DNA of 64,000 nucleotides, taken from Erythrobacter sp. 3-20A1M (GTDB taxonomy: Bacteria; Pseudomonadota; Alphaproteobacteria; Sphingomonadales; Sphingomonadaceae). Of this stretch, positions 39,754 through 49,102 are shown one piece after another. The notes beneath the pieces are model-generated. The model was not told the origin of the DNA, did not search any database, and saw only the letters and a program-made list of their open reading frames with translations. The stretch covers positions 124,001 to 188,000 of the forward strand of contig NZ_CP045200.1 in the NCBI RefSeq assembly GCF_018636735.1. Reading direction: 5' to 3'. The translations under genes and the position numbers were made by a program. The first letter of the stretch is position 1. Each line of letters opens with the position of its first letter.

Positions 39754-40719
39754 CTCAGCCCCCTTGTCCCGACGAGATTGGTCGTCAGAGAAGCTAGCGA
39801 GACTTTCGATATCGTCCATAGAGATGACGCTGGTCACATTTGCCTCGCGGTCGATGCGGGCCACCATGGGCCCGAGCACCTTGCCGCCCAGTTCGACGAA
39901 ATCTTCCATTCCGTCCTCGCGCATGGCGAGCACGCTTTCGCGCCAGCGCACGCGGCCGGTAACCTGCTCGACCAGCAGGCCGAGCTCCTCCACCGGGTCG
40001 CTGACCGGTGCGGCGGTGACGTTGGCATAGAGCGGCAGGCTGAACCCGCGCGGGGGGCAGTCGTCGAGCGCCTTCGCCATCGCATCGGCGGCGGGCTGCA
40101 TCAGCGAACAATGGAACGGCGCGGACACCGGCAGCAGGATGCCGCGCTTGATCCCATGCTCCTTGGTCAGCGCGATGGCCCGCTCGATCGCGCTGCGATG
40201 GCCGGAGATCACGACTTGGGTCGGATCGTTGTCGTTGGCGACTTCGCAGACCTGGCCTTGCGCGGCGGCTTCGGCAAGCGCCTCTGCCTTCTCGACATCG
40301 GCACCGAGCAGCGCGGCCATCGCACCCTCGCCCACCGGCACCGCCGCCTGCATCGCCTGTCCGCGCAGTTTCAGCAGCCGCGCGGTATCGGCCAGCGGGA
40401 ACGCTCCGACGGCGCACAGCGCTGTGTACTCGCCCAGCGAATGCCCGGCGACGCAATTGCCCTTGTCCGCGATGGTGAGGCCACCCTCACGCTCCAGCAC
40501 CCGCAGGGTGGCGATGGCGTTGGCCATGATCGCGGGTTGCGCGTTCTCGGTAAGAGTGAGCTGGTCCTCCGGCCCTTCGCGCATGATCCGCGACAGCTTC
40601 TGGCCCAGCGCCTCGTCCACTTCCTCGAACACTTCGCGGGCGACGGGGCTCGCATCGGCGAGTTCGGCCCCCATGCCGGTCTTCTGGCTACCCTGTCCGG
40701 GAAAAAGGAATGCGCGCAT
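39754..40719 (-). CDS. fabD: Malonyl-CoA:ACP transacylase, stop codon lost
   Basis: Loads malonyl groups on ACP for fatty acid synthesis. LFPGQGSQKTGMG begins the protein, the nucleophile is GHSLGEY near 93-99, and the catalytic His is in SAPFHCSL near 199-206. ATG 40717-40719 has GGAG upstream. FabD should end near residue 308 (SMDDIESLA), but the frame stays open through 14 further residues into the lipoprotein gene down to 37774. One extra T at 39795/39796 would change GCTAGC to GCTTAGC and give a TAG exactly there. The end given is the last codon before the lipoprotein start. Confidence 0.93.
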
Positions 40720-40751
40720 CGATATCTCCGTAAAAACCTGTGGCGGCGCGG

Positions 40752-41582
40752 CTAGACAGCGGGGGCGGGGCGCGCAAGGCCGAAGGGCACGATGCGGTTG
40801 ATCGCCGAATGCCCTATCTCGGCCCGGCCGAGATAGGGAATGCCCGCCCGCGCGCACCAGTATTGCGCGATATCCTCCGCGCTTTGACCGAACTCGCGCT
40901 CGTTGTCGGGCACCGCCGTCACCGCGCCCAGGCGAAGCCCGGCGATGCGGGGCAGGCGCTGGGTCAGGCTGAAGAACAGCCGGTCGATCGAATAGAGATA
41001 TTCGCTGACCTCCTCCACCATCAGCACATGGCCTGAAAGGTCGGGCATCAGCTGCGTGTCCATCAACATGGTGAGCGTGATGAGGTTGAAGGCGGCGGTT
41101 GGTGTCCGGCCATCCACATGCGGCTCCAGCCCCGAGGGATCGCCCGAGAACCAGCGCAGCACGCGGCGCACGCTTTCGCGGCCCGTTTCGCTGCCCGAGC
41201 TGATCGGCATCGCGCCATGCACCGGCTGGCCGATCCCGGCGCGGTAGAGCGCGGCCAAGAGGTAACCCATGTCCGAGAAACCGACATAGGTCTTCTCGCG
41301 CGCAGGACCTGTCATCTGCGAGATCGCCGCCTCGGCGATGCGATTGGAGCCGTAGCCGCCGCGTGCGAACCACACCGCATCCCATTGTGGGTCGTTGGCG
41401 CATTCGAGCAGCGCGGTCAGCCGGACGAGGTCGTCCCCTGCGAAATGGCCCTGCTTCGCAAAACATTGCGGGTGGAACCAGACCTCCTGGTCGGGGAATT
41501 CATCGGCGACGAGCTGGCGGCAGGCCTGCGCGCTGGCTTCGGAAATGGGAGTCGCGGGGGCACACACGGCAATACGGGTCAT
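40752..41582 (-). CDS. ldcA: S66-family LD-carboxypeptidase
   Basis: Cytoplasmic serine peptidase that removes the terminal D-Ala from murein tetrapeptides during peptidoglycan recycling. 276 residues with WFARGGYGSNRI near 71-82, the nucleophile block YVGFSDMGYLL near 100-110, VEEVSEYLYSIDR with the catalytic Glu, and the His in the C-terminal GRAEIGHS. Divergent from an Mpl-like ligase across 75 bp, which strongly supports the recycling role. Confidence 0.88.
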   Translation of the reverse strand: MTRIAVCAPATPISEASAQACRQLVADEFPDQEVWFHPQCFAKQGHFAGDDLVRLTALLECANDPQWDAVWFARGGYGSNRIAEAAISQMTGPAREKTYVGFSDMGYLLAALYRAGIGQPVHGAMPISSGSETGRESVRRVLRWFSGDPSGLEPHVDGRTPTAAFNLITLTMLMDTQLMPDLSGHVLMVEEVSEYLYSIDRLFFSLTQRLPRIAGLRLGAVTAVPDNEREFGQSAEDIAQYWCARAGIPYLGRAEIGHSAINRIVPFGLARPAPAV

Positions 41583-41657
41583 CGGCCCGGTCTAAGGTTA
41601 GCAAGTCGCGCTGGCAACGCTTCACAAAGCGGCCCTCCCCGCCTACCTCGATCCGCC

Positions 41658-43088
41658 ATGAGCGACTTGCCCGATCCCACAGCCGACCTGACCGCCCGCC
41701 CCTGGTTCTTCTGCGGGATCGGTGGATCGGGCATGCAGCCGCTGGCGCAAATCCTGAAGGCGCACGGGGCGGAGGTGGCCGGTTCCGACCGCAGTTTCGA
41801 CCAAGGTCGCACCCCCGAGAAGTTCGCCGCGCTGGAGCGACAGGGTTTCGCCCTGTTCCCTCAGGATGGCAGCGGGATAACCGACCCTGCCCAAGTGCTG
41901 GTCGCCAGCGCCGCTGTGGAAGACAGCGTGCCCGATGTCGGCCGCGCGAAGGAGCTGGGCATTCCACGCCTGACCCGCGCCGATCTCAACGCCGCGCTGT
42001 TCAATGCCGCCGATAATGGCATCGCGGTGGCAGGCACCAGCGGCAAGTCGACCGTTACCGGCATGCTCGGTTGGATTCTGCACGAGACGGGCCGTAATCC
42101 GACGATCATGAACGGCGCGGTGATGAAGAACTTCGTCAGCGAGGATCGCCCCTTCGCCAGCGCGGTCGTCGGCGGACCTGAACTTTACGTATCGGAAGTT
42201 GACGAGAGCGATGGCTCGATCGCTCAGTACGATCCGGCGGTCGGCATCCTCCTGAACGTCTCGCTCGACCACAAGAGCATGGACGAGCTGCGCGACCTGT
42301 TCGGAGCGTTCCTCGAACGATCGAAGGTCGGCGTGGTCAATGCCGACGATACCGAGGCCTTCCGCCTTGTTGCGCATGCCAACGACCCGATCACCTTCGG
42401 GGTGGAGAACGGCTGCGCCGCACTGCAGATCGAGAAGGGCTCGATCGCCGACGGCCCTGTGCGCCAAGCGGCGATGGTCCACGATCTGCGCGATGATACC
42501 AAACATGCGCTGACGCTGCACCTGCCCGGGCGGCACAACCTTTCCAACGCGATGGCAGCGATCGCCGGGGCGAGCGCGGCGGGCGTGCCGGTGGCCGACG
42601 CTGTCGCCGCGCTCGGCAGCTTCACTGGCCTGGCGCGCCGGTTCGACATCGTCGGGACCAGTCCGTCGAGCGTGAGCGTGATCGACGATTTCGGCCATAA
42701 TCCCGACAAGTGCGCCGCGACCCTGCGCACGTTGAAGGCGCACGAGGGCCGCGTGCTCGCCTTCTTCCAGCCCCATGGTTACGGCCCCTTGCGCCAGATG
42801 GGACGCGAACTTGCCGAAACCTTCGCCCGCGAGCTCGGCCCGATGGACGTGACCGTGCTGTGTGACCCGGTCTATTTCGGGGGCACGGTCGATCGCAGCG
42901 CGGGGAGCGAGCAGATCGTGGACATGATAGCCGAGGCCGGTGGCAAGGCGATTCATATAAATACCCGCGACGGCTGCGGCGATTTCCTGGTCGAGAACGC
43001 GCGGCCCGGCGACCGGATCGTGATCATGGGCGCGCGCGACGACACGCTGAGCCAGTTCGCCCACGACGTGCTCGCGCGGCTGGGATGA
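41658..43088 (+). CDS. mpl: Mur ligase family protein, probably Mpl (murein tripeptide ligase)
   Basis: About 476 residues. Mur ligase layout: UDP-binding FCGIGGSGMQPLA near the N-terminus, ATP loop AGTSGKSTVTG near 124-134, SEVDESDGS, LPGRHNLSNAMAA, and the C-terminal IDDFGHNPDK. MurC (L-Ala adding) and Mpl (tripeptide adding) share most of these. Its place divergent from an LD-carboxypeptidase, outside a division-wall cluster, favours Mpl: re-attaching recovered tripeptide to UDP-MurNAc. MurC-type activity cannot be excluded from motifs. Its stop overlaps the next gene by four bases. Confidence 0.8.
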   Translation: MSDLPDPTADLTARPWFFCGIGGSGMQPLAQILKAHGAEVAGSDRSFDQGRTPEKFAALERQGFALFPQDGSGITDPAQVLVASAAVEDSVPDVGRAKELGIPRLTRADLNAALFNAADNGIAVAGTSGKSTVTGMLGWILHETGRNPTIMNGAVMKNFVSEDRPFASAVVGGPELYVSEVDESDGSIAQYDPAVGILLNVSLDHKSMDELRDLFGAFLERSKVGVVNADDTEAFRLVAHANDPITFGVENGCAALQIEKGSIADGPVRQAAMVHDLRDDTKHALTLHLPGRHNLSNAMAAIAGASAAGVPVADAVAALGSFTGLARRFDIVGTSPSSVSVIDDFGHNPDKCAATLRTLKAHEGRVLAFFQPHGYGPLRQMGRELAETFARELGPMDVTVLCDPVYFGGTVDRSAGSEQIVDMIAEAGGKAIHINTRDGCGDFLVENARPGDRIVIMGARDDTLSQFAHDVLARLG

Positions 43089-43360
43089 GCCTTTACCAAC
43101 GCGCCCGGCGCCATGCGCTCAAGATGCTCGGCCTCGTCGGCGTGGGCGTGGTGTTCATCATCGCGTTCGATCAGTGGGTCGGGCACTCCAGCATCGCCTT
43201 CGCGATCGTGATCTTTGGCCTGTTCGTCGGCAATATCGGCATTCTGGGCTACAATTGCCCGCGCTGCCGCAGCAATTTGTTCTTCCGCCGGTTCATCATG
43301 GTACCGTGGCCGAACAGGACCTGCACCCGCTGCGGACTGGACTTGACCCGCGTCGATTAG
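43085..43360 (+). CDS. Small membrane protein with zinc-ribbon-like cysteines
   Basis: 91 residues, not recognised. Two membrane helices (about 14-29 and 36-54) are followed by CPRC (58-61) and CTRC (79-82), a four-cysteine pattern typical of a small zinc ribbon, ending in GLDLTRVD. It overlaps the Mpl-like ligase by four bases and so is probably co-translated. Its stop overlaps the end of the converging DUF808 gene. A link to cell-wall recycling is only contextual. Confidence 0.7.
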   Translation: MSLYQRARRHALKMLGLVGVGVVFIIAFDQWVGHSSIAFAIVIFGLFVGNIGILGYNCPRCRSNLFFRRFIMVPWPNRTCTRCGLDLTRVD

Positions 43361-44328
43361 TGTCCGGTTTCGGCCCCATCGTCGTGGCCGTCCCCATGAC
43401 CGATCTTCAGCACCTTGTGCAGCACGAAGACGATCACCGCGCCCAGCAACAGGCCGACCAGCGCCGATAGCCCGGCATAGGTCGCCCAGCCCAGCACTCC
43501 GCTGAGCGGGCCGGTGGCATGTTCCACCGCGTGCTGCGCCCCGTGCGCCAGATCGGCGGGCGCGTGCAGGCCGAGCTCTTCCAATCCGTGCAGGATGATC
43601 CCCCCGCCGACCCACAGCATCGCGATCGTGCCGACAAAGGACAGCAGGATTAGGATCTTGGGCATCGCCTTCAGAAGCAGGCCGCCCACGCTCTGCGCGA
43701 AGGCGGACGTCTTCGTCTTCAGGTGCAAGCCGATATCGTCGAGCTTCACTATCAGCGCCACCGCGCCATAGACGACGAAAGTGATCCCCGCGCCGACCAG
43801 CGCAAGCACCAGCGCCCGGGTCACAAGGGTTTCCGCCGATACCTCGTTCAGGGTGATCGCCATGATCTCCGCCGACAGGATCAGGTCGGTGCGGATCGCG
43901 CCCGCGGTGCGCTTCTTCTCGAATTCCGCCGGGTCCTCGATCGGGTCTTCCAGCGTCTCGCCGTGCTTTTCCCCGCCAAGCTTCTCGATCACCTTCTCCG
44001 CGCCCTCGTAGGACAGGTACGCACCGCCCGCCATCAGGATGAAGATGATCGCCGCAGGCAGGAATTCGCTCAGGATCAGCGCGCCGGGCAACAGGATCAG
44101 CAGCTTGTTCTTCAGGCTGCCGAGCGTAATACGCCAGATGATCGGCAATTCGCGCGCCGGGGTGATGCCGGTGACGTAGTTGGGCGTGACCGCCGCATCG
44201 TCGATCACCACGCCCGCCGCTTTCGATCCGGCCCGGCCCGCGGCCACGCCGACATCGTCCACCGAAGCGGCCGCAGCGCGCGCGATTACCGAAACGTCGT
44301 CCAGAAGGGCGGCGAGACCACCGGGCAT
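43357..44328 (-). CDS. DUF808 family membrane protein (YedI-like)
   Basis: About 323 residues with five or more membrane helices; function unestablished. It opens with the family hallmark LAALLDDVSVIARAAAASVDD, then TPNYVTGITPARELPI and a cytoplasmic EKKRTAGAIRTDLILSAEIMAI. The C-terminus is His-rich (GHGDGHDDGAETGH), possibly metal-binding. ATG 44326-44328 has AAAGGA upstream. It diverges from rpsF across 224 bp. Confidence 0.85.
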   Translation of the reverse strand: MPGGLAALLDDVSVIARAAAASVDDVGVAAGRAGSKAAGVVIDDAAVTPNYVTGITPARELPIIWRITLGSLKNKLLILLPGALILSEFLPAAIIFILMAGGAYLSYEGAEKVIEKLGGEKHGETLEDPIEDPAEFEKKRTAGAIRTDLILSAEIMAITLNEVSAETLVTRALVLALVGAGITFVVYGAVALIVKLDDIGLHLKTKTSAFAQSVGGLLLKAMPKILILLSFVGTIAMLWVGGGIILHGLEELGLHAPADLAHGAQHAVEHATGPLSGVLGWATYAGLSALVGLLLGAVIVFVLHKVLKIGHGDGHDDGAETGH

Positions 44329-44551
44329 GTTGCGAATTCCTTTCCCCGTTAAGTTCCGGTCGTTAGGGTGCCCGGCCCGGCGATGCAATCCGCCGTGCGC
44401 GAACGCGCTGCCGCTTGCATTCGCGGCCAATGTCGCTATGTGCGCCCCTTCCGCGGGGGCGACGGCCCCCGTGGAAACCAAGAAAGCCGGAGGGGCCCCG
44501 TCATCCGGACGGATCAGCCAGCGATCGGCAGCAACATGAAAGGAAGCGAGC
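44329..44551. other. Divergent intergenic region, rpsF leader
   Basis: 223 bp without a gene I can support, between DUF808 and rpsF. It contains GC-rich stems such as CCGCGGGGGCGACGGCCCCCG and CGTC-ATCCG-GACG near the rpsF start. S6:S18 leader motifs in other bacteria use a stem with a CCG-containing bulge, but I cannot confirm that fold here. The rpsF ribosome site GAAAGGAAG ends the region. Confidence 0.3.
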
Positions 44552-44917
44552 ATGGCTCTGTACGAGCATGTGTTTCTCGCGCGCCAGGATCTGAGCCAGG
44601 CTCAGGTCGATCAGCTGGCCGCGACCGCCACCGAGATCGTCGAGGCGAACGAAGGCAAGGTCACCAAGACCGAGACCTGGGGCCTCAAGAATCTCGCCTA
44701 CAAGATCGACCGCAACCGCAAGGCGCATTTCGTGCTCCTCAATATCGAGGGTCCGGGCGCCGTGGTTCAGGAACTTGAGCGCCAGACGCGCATCAACGAA
44801 GATGTCATCCGCTACATGACCATCCGCGTGGACGAACACGAGGAAGGCCCCAGCGTGATGATGCGCAAGAACGACCGCGACAAGAAGCGCCGCGATCGCG
44901 ATCGGGGAGACGACTGA
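44552..44917 (+). CDS. rpsF: 30S ribosomal protein S6
   Basis: Small-subunit protein binding 16S rRNA with S18. 121 residues; [14 protein letters not shown] at the start and [20 protein letters not shown] are typical. The C-terminal tail is basic/acidic ([17 protein letters not shown]) and does not end in the Glu-Glu that RimK extends in E. coli. First gene of rpsF-rpsR-rplI; its stop overlaps the rpsR ATG by one base. Confidence 0.96.
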   Translation: MALYEHVFLARQDLSQAQVDQLAATATEIVEANEGKVTKTETWGLKNLAYKIDRNRKAHFVLLNIEGPGAVVQELERQTRINEDVIRYMTIRVDEHEEGPSVMMRKNDRDKKRRDRDRGDD

Positions 44918-45141
44918 TGGCCCGCCCGTTTTTTCGCCGCCGCAAGACCTGCCCGTTCTCGGGCAAGAATGCGCCGACCATCGATTACAAGGACACGCGC
45001 CTGCTGCAGGGTTTCATATCCGAGCGTGGCAAGATCGTGCCCAGCCGCATCACCGCCGTCAGCGCCAAGAAGCAGCGCGAACTCGCCAAGGCGATCAAGC
45101 GTTCGCGCCACATCGGCCTGCTGCCCTACATCGTGAAGTAA
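44917..45141 (+). CDS. rpsR: 30S ribosomal protein S18
   Basis: Partner of S6 on the small subunit, 74 residues, normal length. [14 protein letters not shown] at the start and [19 protein letters not shown] in the middle are diagnostic; [20 protein letters not shown] is the conserved end. One-base overlap with rpsF and 13 bp to rplI show a single operon. Confidence 0.97.
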   Translation: MARPFFRRRKTCPFSGKNAPTIDYKDTRLLQGFISERGKIVPSRITAVSAKKQRELAKAIKRSRHIGLLPYIVK

Positions 45142-45154
45142 GAGGAGAAGACAC

Positions 45155-45787
45155 ATGGATATCATCCTCCTCGAACGGATCGGCAATCTGGGTTCGATCG
45201 GCGACGTCGTTTCCGTGAAGGACGGCTACGCCCGCAACTTCCTCCTCCCGCAGAAGAAGGCGCTGCGCGCCAACGAGGCGAACAAGAAGGTCTTCGAGGC
45301 CAATCGCGATCGCCTGGAGAAGGAAAACGCGGAACGCCGCGGCGAGGCCGAGAAGGCGGGCGAGAAGGTCGACGGCACGGAAATCGTGCTGATCCGCGCC
45401 TCCTCCAACGCCGGCCAGCTCTACGGTTCGGTCAACGTTCGCGACATCGTCAACGGCCTCGAAGAGAAGGGCCATTCGATCGACAAGAAGCAGGTCATCA
45501 TGGGCAGCCCGATCAAGACGATCGGCATGCACGAGGTGACCATCGCGCTGCACCCCGAGGTGCACGTCGCGGTGAAGGCCAATGTTGCGCGTTCGGACGA
45601 CGAAGCCGAACTGCAGAGCCAGGGCGTCGACGTCCTCGCGCAGATGTTCGAAGACGAGCAGCGCGAGATCGAGGCGATGGCGCAGGCCAACGCCGTCGAT
45701 CCGAACCTCGAGCCGGGCGAAATCCCCGCCGAGCTGCTGGAAGAGAACGCCGAGGCGGACGCTGCGGACGAATCGACCGAGAACTAA
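45155..45787 (+). CDS. rplI: 50S ribosomal protein L9
   Basis: Large-subunit protein bridging toward the L1 stalk. 210 residues: N-terminal [19 protein letters not shown] and [16 protein letters not shown], long connecting helix, and C-terminal domain ([19 protein letters not shown]). It is longer than the roughly 150 residues of E. coli L9 because of an acidic C-terminal extension ([15 protein letters not shown]). Ribosome site GAGGAG precedes it. An intrinsic terminator follows at 45842. Confidence 0.97.
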   Translation: MDIILLERIGNLGSIGDVVSVKDGYARNFLLPQKKALRANEANKKVFEANRDRLEKENAERRGEAEKAGEKVDGTEIVLIRASSNAGQLYGSVNVRDIVNGLEEKGHSIDKKQVIMGSPIKTIGMHEVTIALHPEVHVAVKANVARSDDEAELQSQGVDVLAQMFEDEQREIEAMAQANAVDPNLEPGEIPAELLEENAEADAADESTEN

Positions 45788-45841
45788 GGGCGCGGGCCAC
45801 GGCCCGACCGATCCCCGGCCCATACCGCCGGACGGAACAGC

Positions 45842-45881
45842 AAAGGGGCGCGGTCCACACCGGATCGCGCCCCTTTCTCTT
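45842..45881 (+). terminator. Intrinsic terminator of rpsF-rpsR-rplI
   Basis: GGGGCGCGGTCC (45845-45856) pairs with GGATCGCGCCCC (45862-45873) across a five-base loop, flanked by AAA and followed by TTTCTCTT. Stem plus U-rich tail fit a Rho-independent terminator 55 bp after the rplI stop. Confidence 0.85.
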
Positions 45882-45916
45882 GCCTGTCGCATCCGCGCGA
45901 TACTATCAGCCGCGCG

Positions 45917-47356
45917 ATGGAATCGATCGAAACAATAATATCCGACCTGACCCGCCTCTATGACGAGGCGATCGAACGGCTGCGCAGGGACGTCGTCGCC
46001 TATGCGCGCGAGGGCACCCTGCCCCCACCTGAGCGTCGCACCGATGGCAGCTACGCCTATCCCGAGCTGCGCCTGATCTATCGCGGGGGCGAGCAGCCGC
46101 GCGATCGCAGCCGCTCCTTCGGTCGTCTCACCGCGCCCGGCATCTACGCCACCACCGTCACCCGCCCCGCCCTGTTCGCGACCTATCTGGCCGAGCAGCT
46201 GCGCCTGATCGGGGAGGATTACGACGTCTCGCTGGAAGTTCAGCGCTCGCGGCAGGAAATTCCCTTCCCCTACGTCCTCGACGGCGCGGTGGGGGCCGAA
46301 CTCGCCGGGATCGATCCGAACGATCTCGCGCGCCACTTCCCCTCCACGGAGCTGGCGCTGATCGGCGACGAGCTGGCCGACGGGATCGAGCTGGACGAGG
46401 ATACCGACACCATCCCCCTGTCGCTGTTCGACGGGTTGCGGACCGATTTCAGCCTCGCCCGGCTGGCGCATTATACCGGCACCGACACCGACCATTTCCA
46501 GCGCTTCGTCCTGTTCACGAACTATCATCGCTATGTCGATGAATTCGTTGACTGGGCGGGCAAGCAGCTGGGCAAGAACGGCTGCACCGCGCTGGCCGGT
46601 GCGGGCGGGCTTTATATAGACGAGCCGGTCGACAATGCGCGCGACCAGCTGTCCGATACCGCGTGGCGGCGGCACCAGATGCCTGCCTACCACCTGTTGG
46701 GCGAGGATGGCGGCGGCATCACGCTGGTCAATATCGGTGTCGGCCCGTCCAATGCGAAAACGATCTGCGATCACCTGGCGGTGCTGCGGCCCGAAGCTTG
46801 GCTGATGATCGGCCATTGCGGTGGCCTGCGCCCGAGCCAGAAGATCGGGGACTACGTGCTCGCCCACGCCTATCTGCGCGACGATCATGTGCTCGACCCG
46901 GTGCTGCCGCCCGAAATCCCCCTGCCCGCCATCGCCGAGGTCCAGCAGGCCCTGGCCGGCGCGGCTGAGCAGGTTTCCGGCGAGCATGGCGCCGACCTCA
47001 AGAAGCGCATGCGCACCGGCACCGTGGTCACCACCGACGACCGCAATTGGGAGCTGCGCTACACCCAGTCCGCGCGCCGCCTGTCGCTCAGCCGCGCGGT
47101 CGGGATCGACATGGAAAGCGCGACCATCGCCGCGCAGGGCTATCGCTTCCGGGTGCCCTACGGCACGCTGCTATGCGTCAGCGACAAGCCGCTGCACGGC
47201 GAGATCAAGCTGCCGGGGCAGGCGAACAAGTTCTACGAGGAAGCGATCGCCGCGCATTTGCAGATTGGCGTCACCGCCTGCCGCCGCCTGCGCGAGGAGG
47301 GACAGCGGCTCCACAGCCGCAAGCTGCGCGCCTTCAACGAGCCGCCGTTCCGCTGA
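45917..47356 (+). CDS. amn: AMP nucleosidase
   Basis: Cleaves AMP to adenine and ribose 5-phosphate, adjusting adenylate pools. 479 residues: an N-terminal regulatory domain (for example TAPGIYATTVTRPALF) and a C-terminal phosphorylase-type domain with NIGVGPSNAKTICDHLAVL, MIGHCGGLRPSQKIGDYVLA and the base/ribose-binding GIDMESATIAAQGY. Length matches Amn. It starts after the rplI terminator with its own upstream sequence and ends one base before the converging SIMPL gene. Confidence 0.94.
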   Translation: MESIETIISDLTRLYDEAIERLRRDVVAYAREGTLPPPERRTDGSYAYPELRLIYRGGEQPRDRSRSFGRLTAPGIYATTVTRPALFATYLAEQLRLIGEDYDVSLEVQRSRQEIPFPYVLDGAVGAELAGIDPNDLARHFPSTELALIGDELADGIELDEDTDTIPLSLFDGLRTDFSLARLAHYTGTDTDHFQRFVLFTNYHRYVDEFVDWAGKQLGKNGCTALAGAGGLYIDEPVDNARDQLSDTAWRRHQMPAYHLLGEDGGGITLVNIGVGPSNAKTICDHLAVLRPEAWLMIGHCGGLRPSQKIGDYVLAHAYLRDDHVLDPVLPPEIPLPAIAEVQQALAGAAEQVSGEHGADLKKRMRTGTVVTTDDRNWELRYTQSARRLSLSRAVGIDMESATIAAQGYRFRVPYGTLLCVSDKPLHGEIKLPGQANKFYEEAIAAHLQIGVTACRRLREEGQRLHSRKLRAFNEPPFR

Positions 47357-48103
47357 TCAGCGCGGCCCCAGCGCGTAATCGACGAACAGCGTCACCGATT
47401 GCTGCATCTCCCCGACTTCGACCGCCGGTGCGCTGACCGGCGGGGGCGGCGGAGGCGGCGGGGGTGCGCCGATGCGCGAGCCGGTGACGATGATCGGCTC
47501 GTACTGCGCGCTCTGCGAACGCTCGCTGATGCGGATCACGCGAACGACCTTCATGTCGAACGCCGCGGCGTAGGCCTCCGCCTCCGCCTTGGCTTCCGCC
47601 ACTGCCGCCATGCGCGCCTTGGCAACGGCATCCTTGTCATCGGACAGGGAGAAGTTGGGACCTGAAACGTTGTTGGCCCCTGCATCGAACATGACCGTCA
47701 GCAGATCCGACGCCTTCTTCACGTCGCGGACTCGCACGGTCACGCTGTTGGTCGCCTGATAGCCAGTAATGGCAGGGGGCTGACCCTCGCTGCGGTTGTA
47801 GTTGTATTGCGGGTTGAGCGAGAGGTTCTGCGTCTGGATGTCGCGCGCCGCCACGCCCGCCTTGCGCAGCGCCGCGACCACCGTGTTCATCGCGTCGGCA
47901 TTGGAGGACGCGGCCTCCCGCGATGTCGCCGCGAAGGTGACGACCCCGCCGCTCACGCTCGCCATATCGGGGGCCGCATAGGATTCCCCGGTGGCCTGCA
48001 CCTGAAGCAATGTCTGTCCCGGAGCGAGCATTTCCGCGCTCTGCGCCGAAAGTCCGGCGGGAATCGCGAGAAGCAGCGAACTGGCGAGAAGGTGCATTTT
48101 CAC
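47357..48103 (-). CDS. SIMPL (DUF541) domain exported protein
   Basis: About 248 residues. Signal peptide MHLLASSLLLAIPAGLSAQS, then a SIMPL domain: QVQATGESYAAPDMASVSGGV, TQNLSLNPQYNY and VTVRVRDVKKASDLLTVMF, with a helical AKARMAAVAEAKAEAEAYA repeat. A run of nine prolines lies near the C-terminus. Family members are periplasmic or outer-membrane; some reduce oxidative damage, but the role is poorly defined. GTG 48101-48103 is preferred for its GGGGAG eight bases upstream; the next ATG is two codons later. Confidence 0.83.
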   Translation of the reverse strand: MKMHLLASSLLLAIPAGLSAQSAEMLAPGQTLLQVQATGESYAAPDMASVSGGVVTFAATSREAASSNADAMNTVVAALRKAGVAARDIQTQNLSLNPQYNYNRSEGQPPAITGYQATNSVTVRVRDVKKASDLLTVMFDAGANNVSGPNFSLSDDKDAVAKARMAAVAEAKAEAEAYAAAFDMKVVRVIRISERSQSAQYEPIIVTGSRIGAPPPPPPPPPVSAPAVEVGEMQQSVTLFVDYALGPR

Positions 48104-48183
48104 GGTTGGAATCTCCCCTGAAAGCGGCGCATCCGACCGCTCAGGCAAAGCCTATCCACGTTTCGTGAACCCCCCAAGACAAT

Positions 48184-49089
48184 TCAGCCGCGCCCCTTGG
48201 TCTTCGTCCTCCCGTCCCTGGCGTTCGCGACGACGAAATCAACGATCTGCCCGGCAATGTCCTTGCCCGTTGCGTTCTCGATTCCCTCCAGACCGGGCGA
48301 GGAATTAACCTCCATGATCACCGGTCCGTGGTTGGAGCGCAGCATGTCCACGCCGCACACGTTCAGGCCCATGCGCTTCGCCGCACGCACCGCGGTGCTG
48401 CGTTCCTCGGGCGTAATCTTGATGAGCTGCGCACTGCCGCCGCGATGGAGATTGCTGCGGAAATCGTCCGCCGCGCCGGTGCGCTTCATCGCCGCGACGA
48501 CCTTGCCCCCGATCACCAGCGCGCGGATGTCCGTCCCACCGGCTTCCTTGATGAATTCCTGCACCAGGATGGAGACATTGGCCCCGCGAAAAGCCTCGAT
48601 CACCGACTTGGCGCTGGACATCGTCTCCGCCAGCACCACGCCGATACCCTGCGTCCCCTCCAGCAACTTGATCACTACCGGCGGTCCGTTGACGGAGCGG
48701 ATGATCTCCTCCGCCTGCTTGGGATCGTGGGCGAAGGCGGTCAGGGGCAGGCCCAGCCCATGCTTCGCCAGGATCTGCATGGAGCGCAGCTTGTCGCGGC
48801 TGCGCCCGATGGCGACGCTCTCGTTCAGCGGCCAACAGCCGCGCATCTCGAACTGGCGCAGGATCGCCATGCCGTAGCTGGTAATAGAGGCTCCGATTCG
48901 CGGAATAATCGCCTCGTAACCCTCGCACGGCTCGCCATTGTACCACACCTGCGGGCGATGGCTGGCGATGTGAACCGTGCAGCGCAGGGTGTTGAGAATG
49001 TGCATCTCGTGCCCCCGCGCCTCCGCCGCCTCGACCAGCCGCCGATGCGAATAAAGGTTCGGATTGCGGGCGAGCATCGCGATTTTCAT
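48184..49089 (-). CDS. rimK: RimK-type glutamate ligase
   Basis: ATP-grasp ligase that in E. coli adds glutamates to the C-terminus of ribosomal protein S6. About 301 residues: [21 protein letters not shown] start, central [17 protein letters not shown], and metal/ATP segment [20 protein letters not shown] followed by [12 protein letters not shown] 49087-49089 begins the conserved N-terminus. It follows the RimB-type gene by 13 bp, a known pairing, and lies about 3.3 kb from rpsF. The S6 tail here lacks terminal Glu, so the target may differ. Confidence 0.9.
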   Translation of the reverse strand: MKIAMLARNPNLYSHRRLVEAAEARGHEMHILNTLRCTVHIASHRPQVWYNGEPCEGYEAIIPRIGASITSYGMAILRQFEMRGCWPLNESVAIGRSRDKLRSMQILAKHGLGLPLTAFAHDPKQAEEIIRSVNGPPVVIKLLEGTQGIGVVLAETMSSAKSVIEAFRGANVSILVQEFIKEAGGTDIRALVIGGKVVAAMKRTGAADDFRSNLHRGGSAQLIKITPEERSTAVRAAKRMGLNVCGVDMLRSNHGPVIMEVNSSPGLEGIENATGKDIAGQIVDFVVANARDGRTKTKGRG

Positions 49090-49102
49090 CGGCAGGCGTC
49101 CG

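Noticed and set aside
40720-41466. N-terminal extension of the fabD frame into ldcA
   Set aside because: Overlaps ldcA out of frame and is Arg/Pro-rich; FabD starts canonically at 40719.
47440-47470. GGCGGC run as a tandem repeat element
   Set aside because: It is the codon run for nine prolines inside the SIMPL-domain protein.
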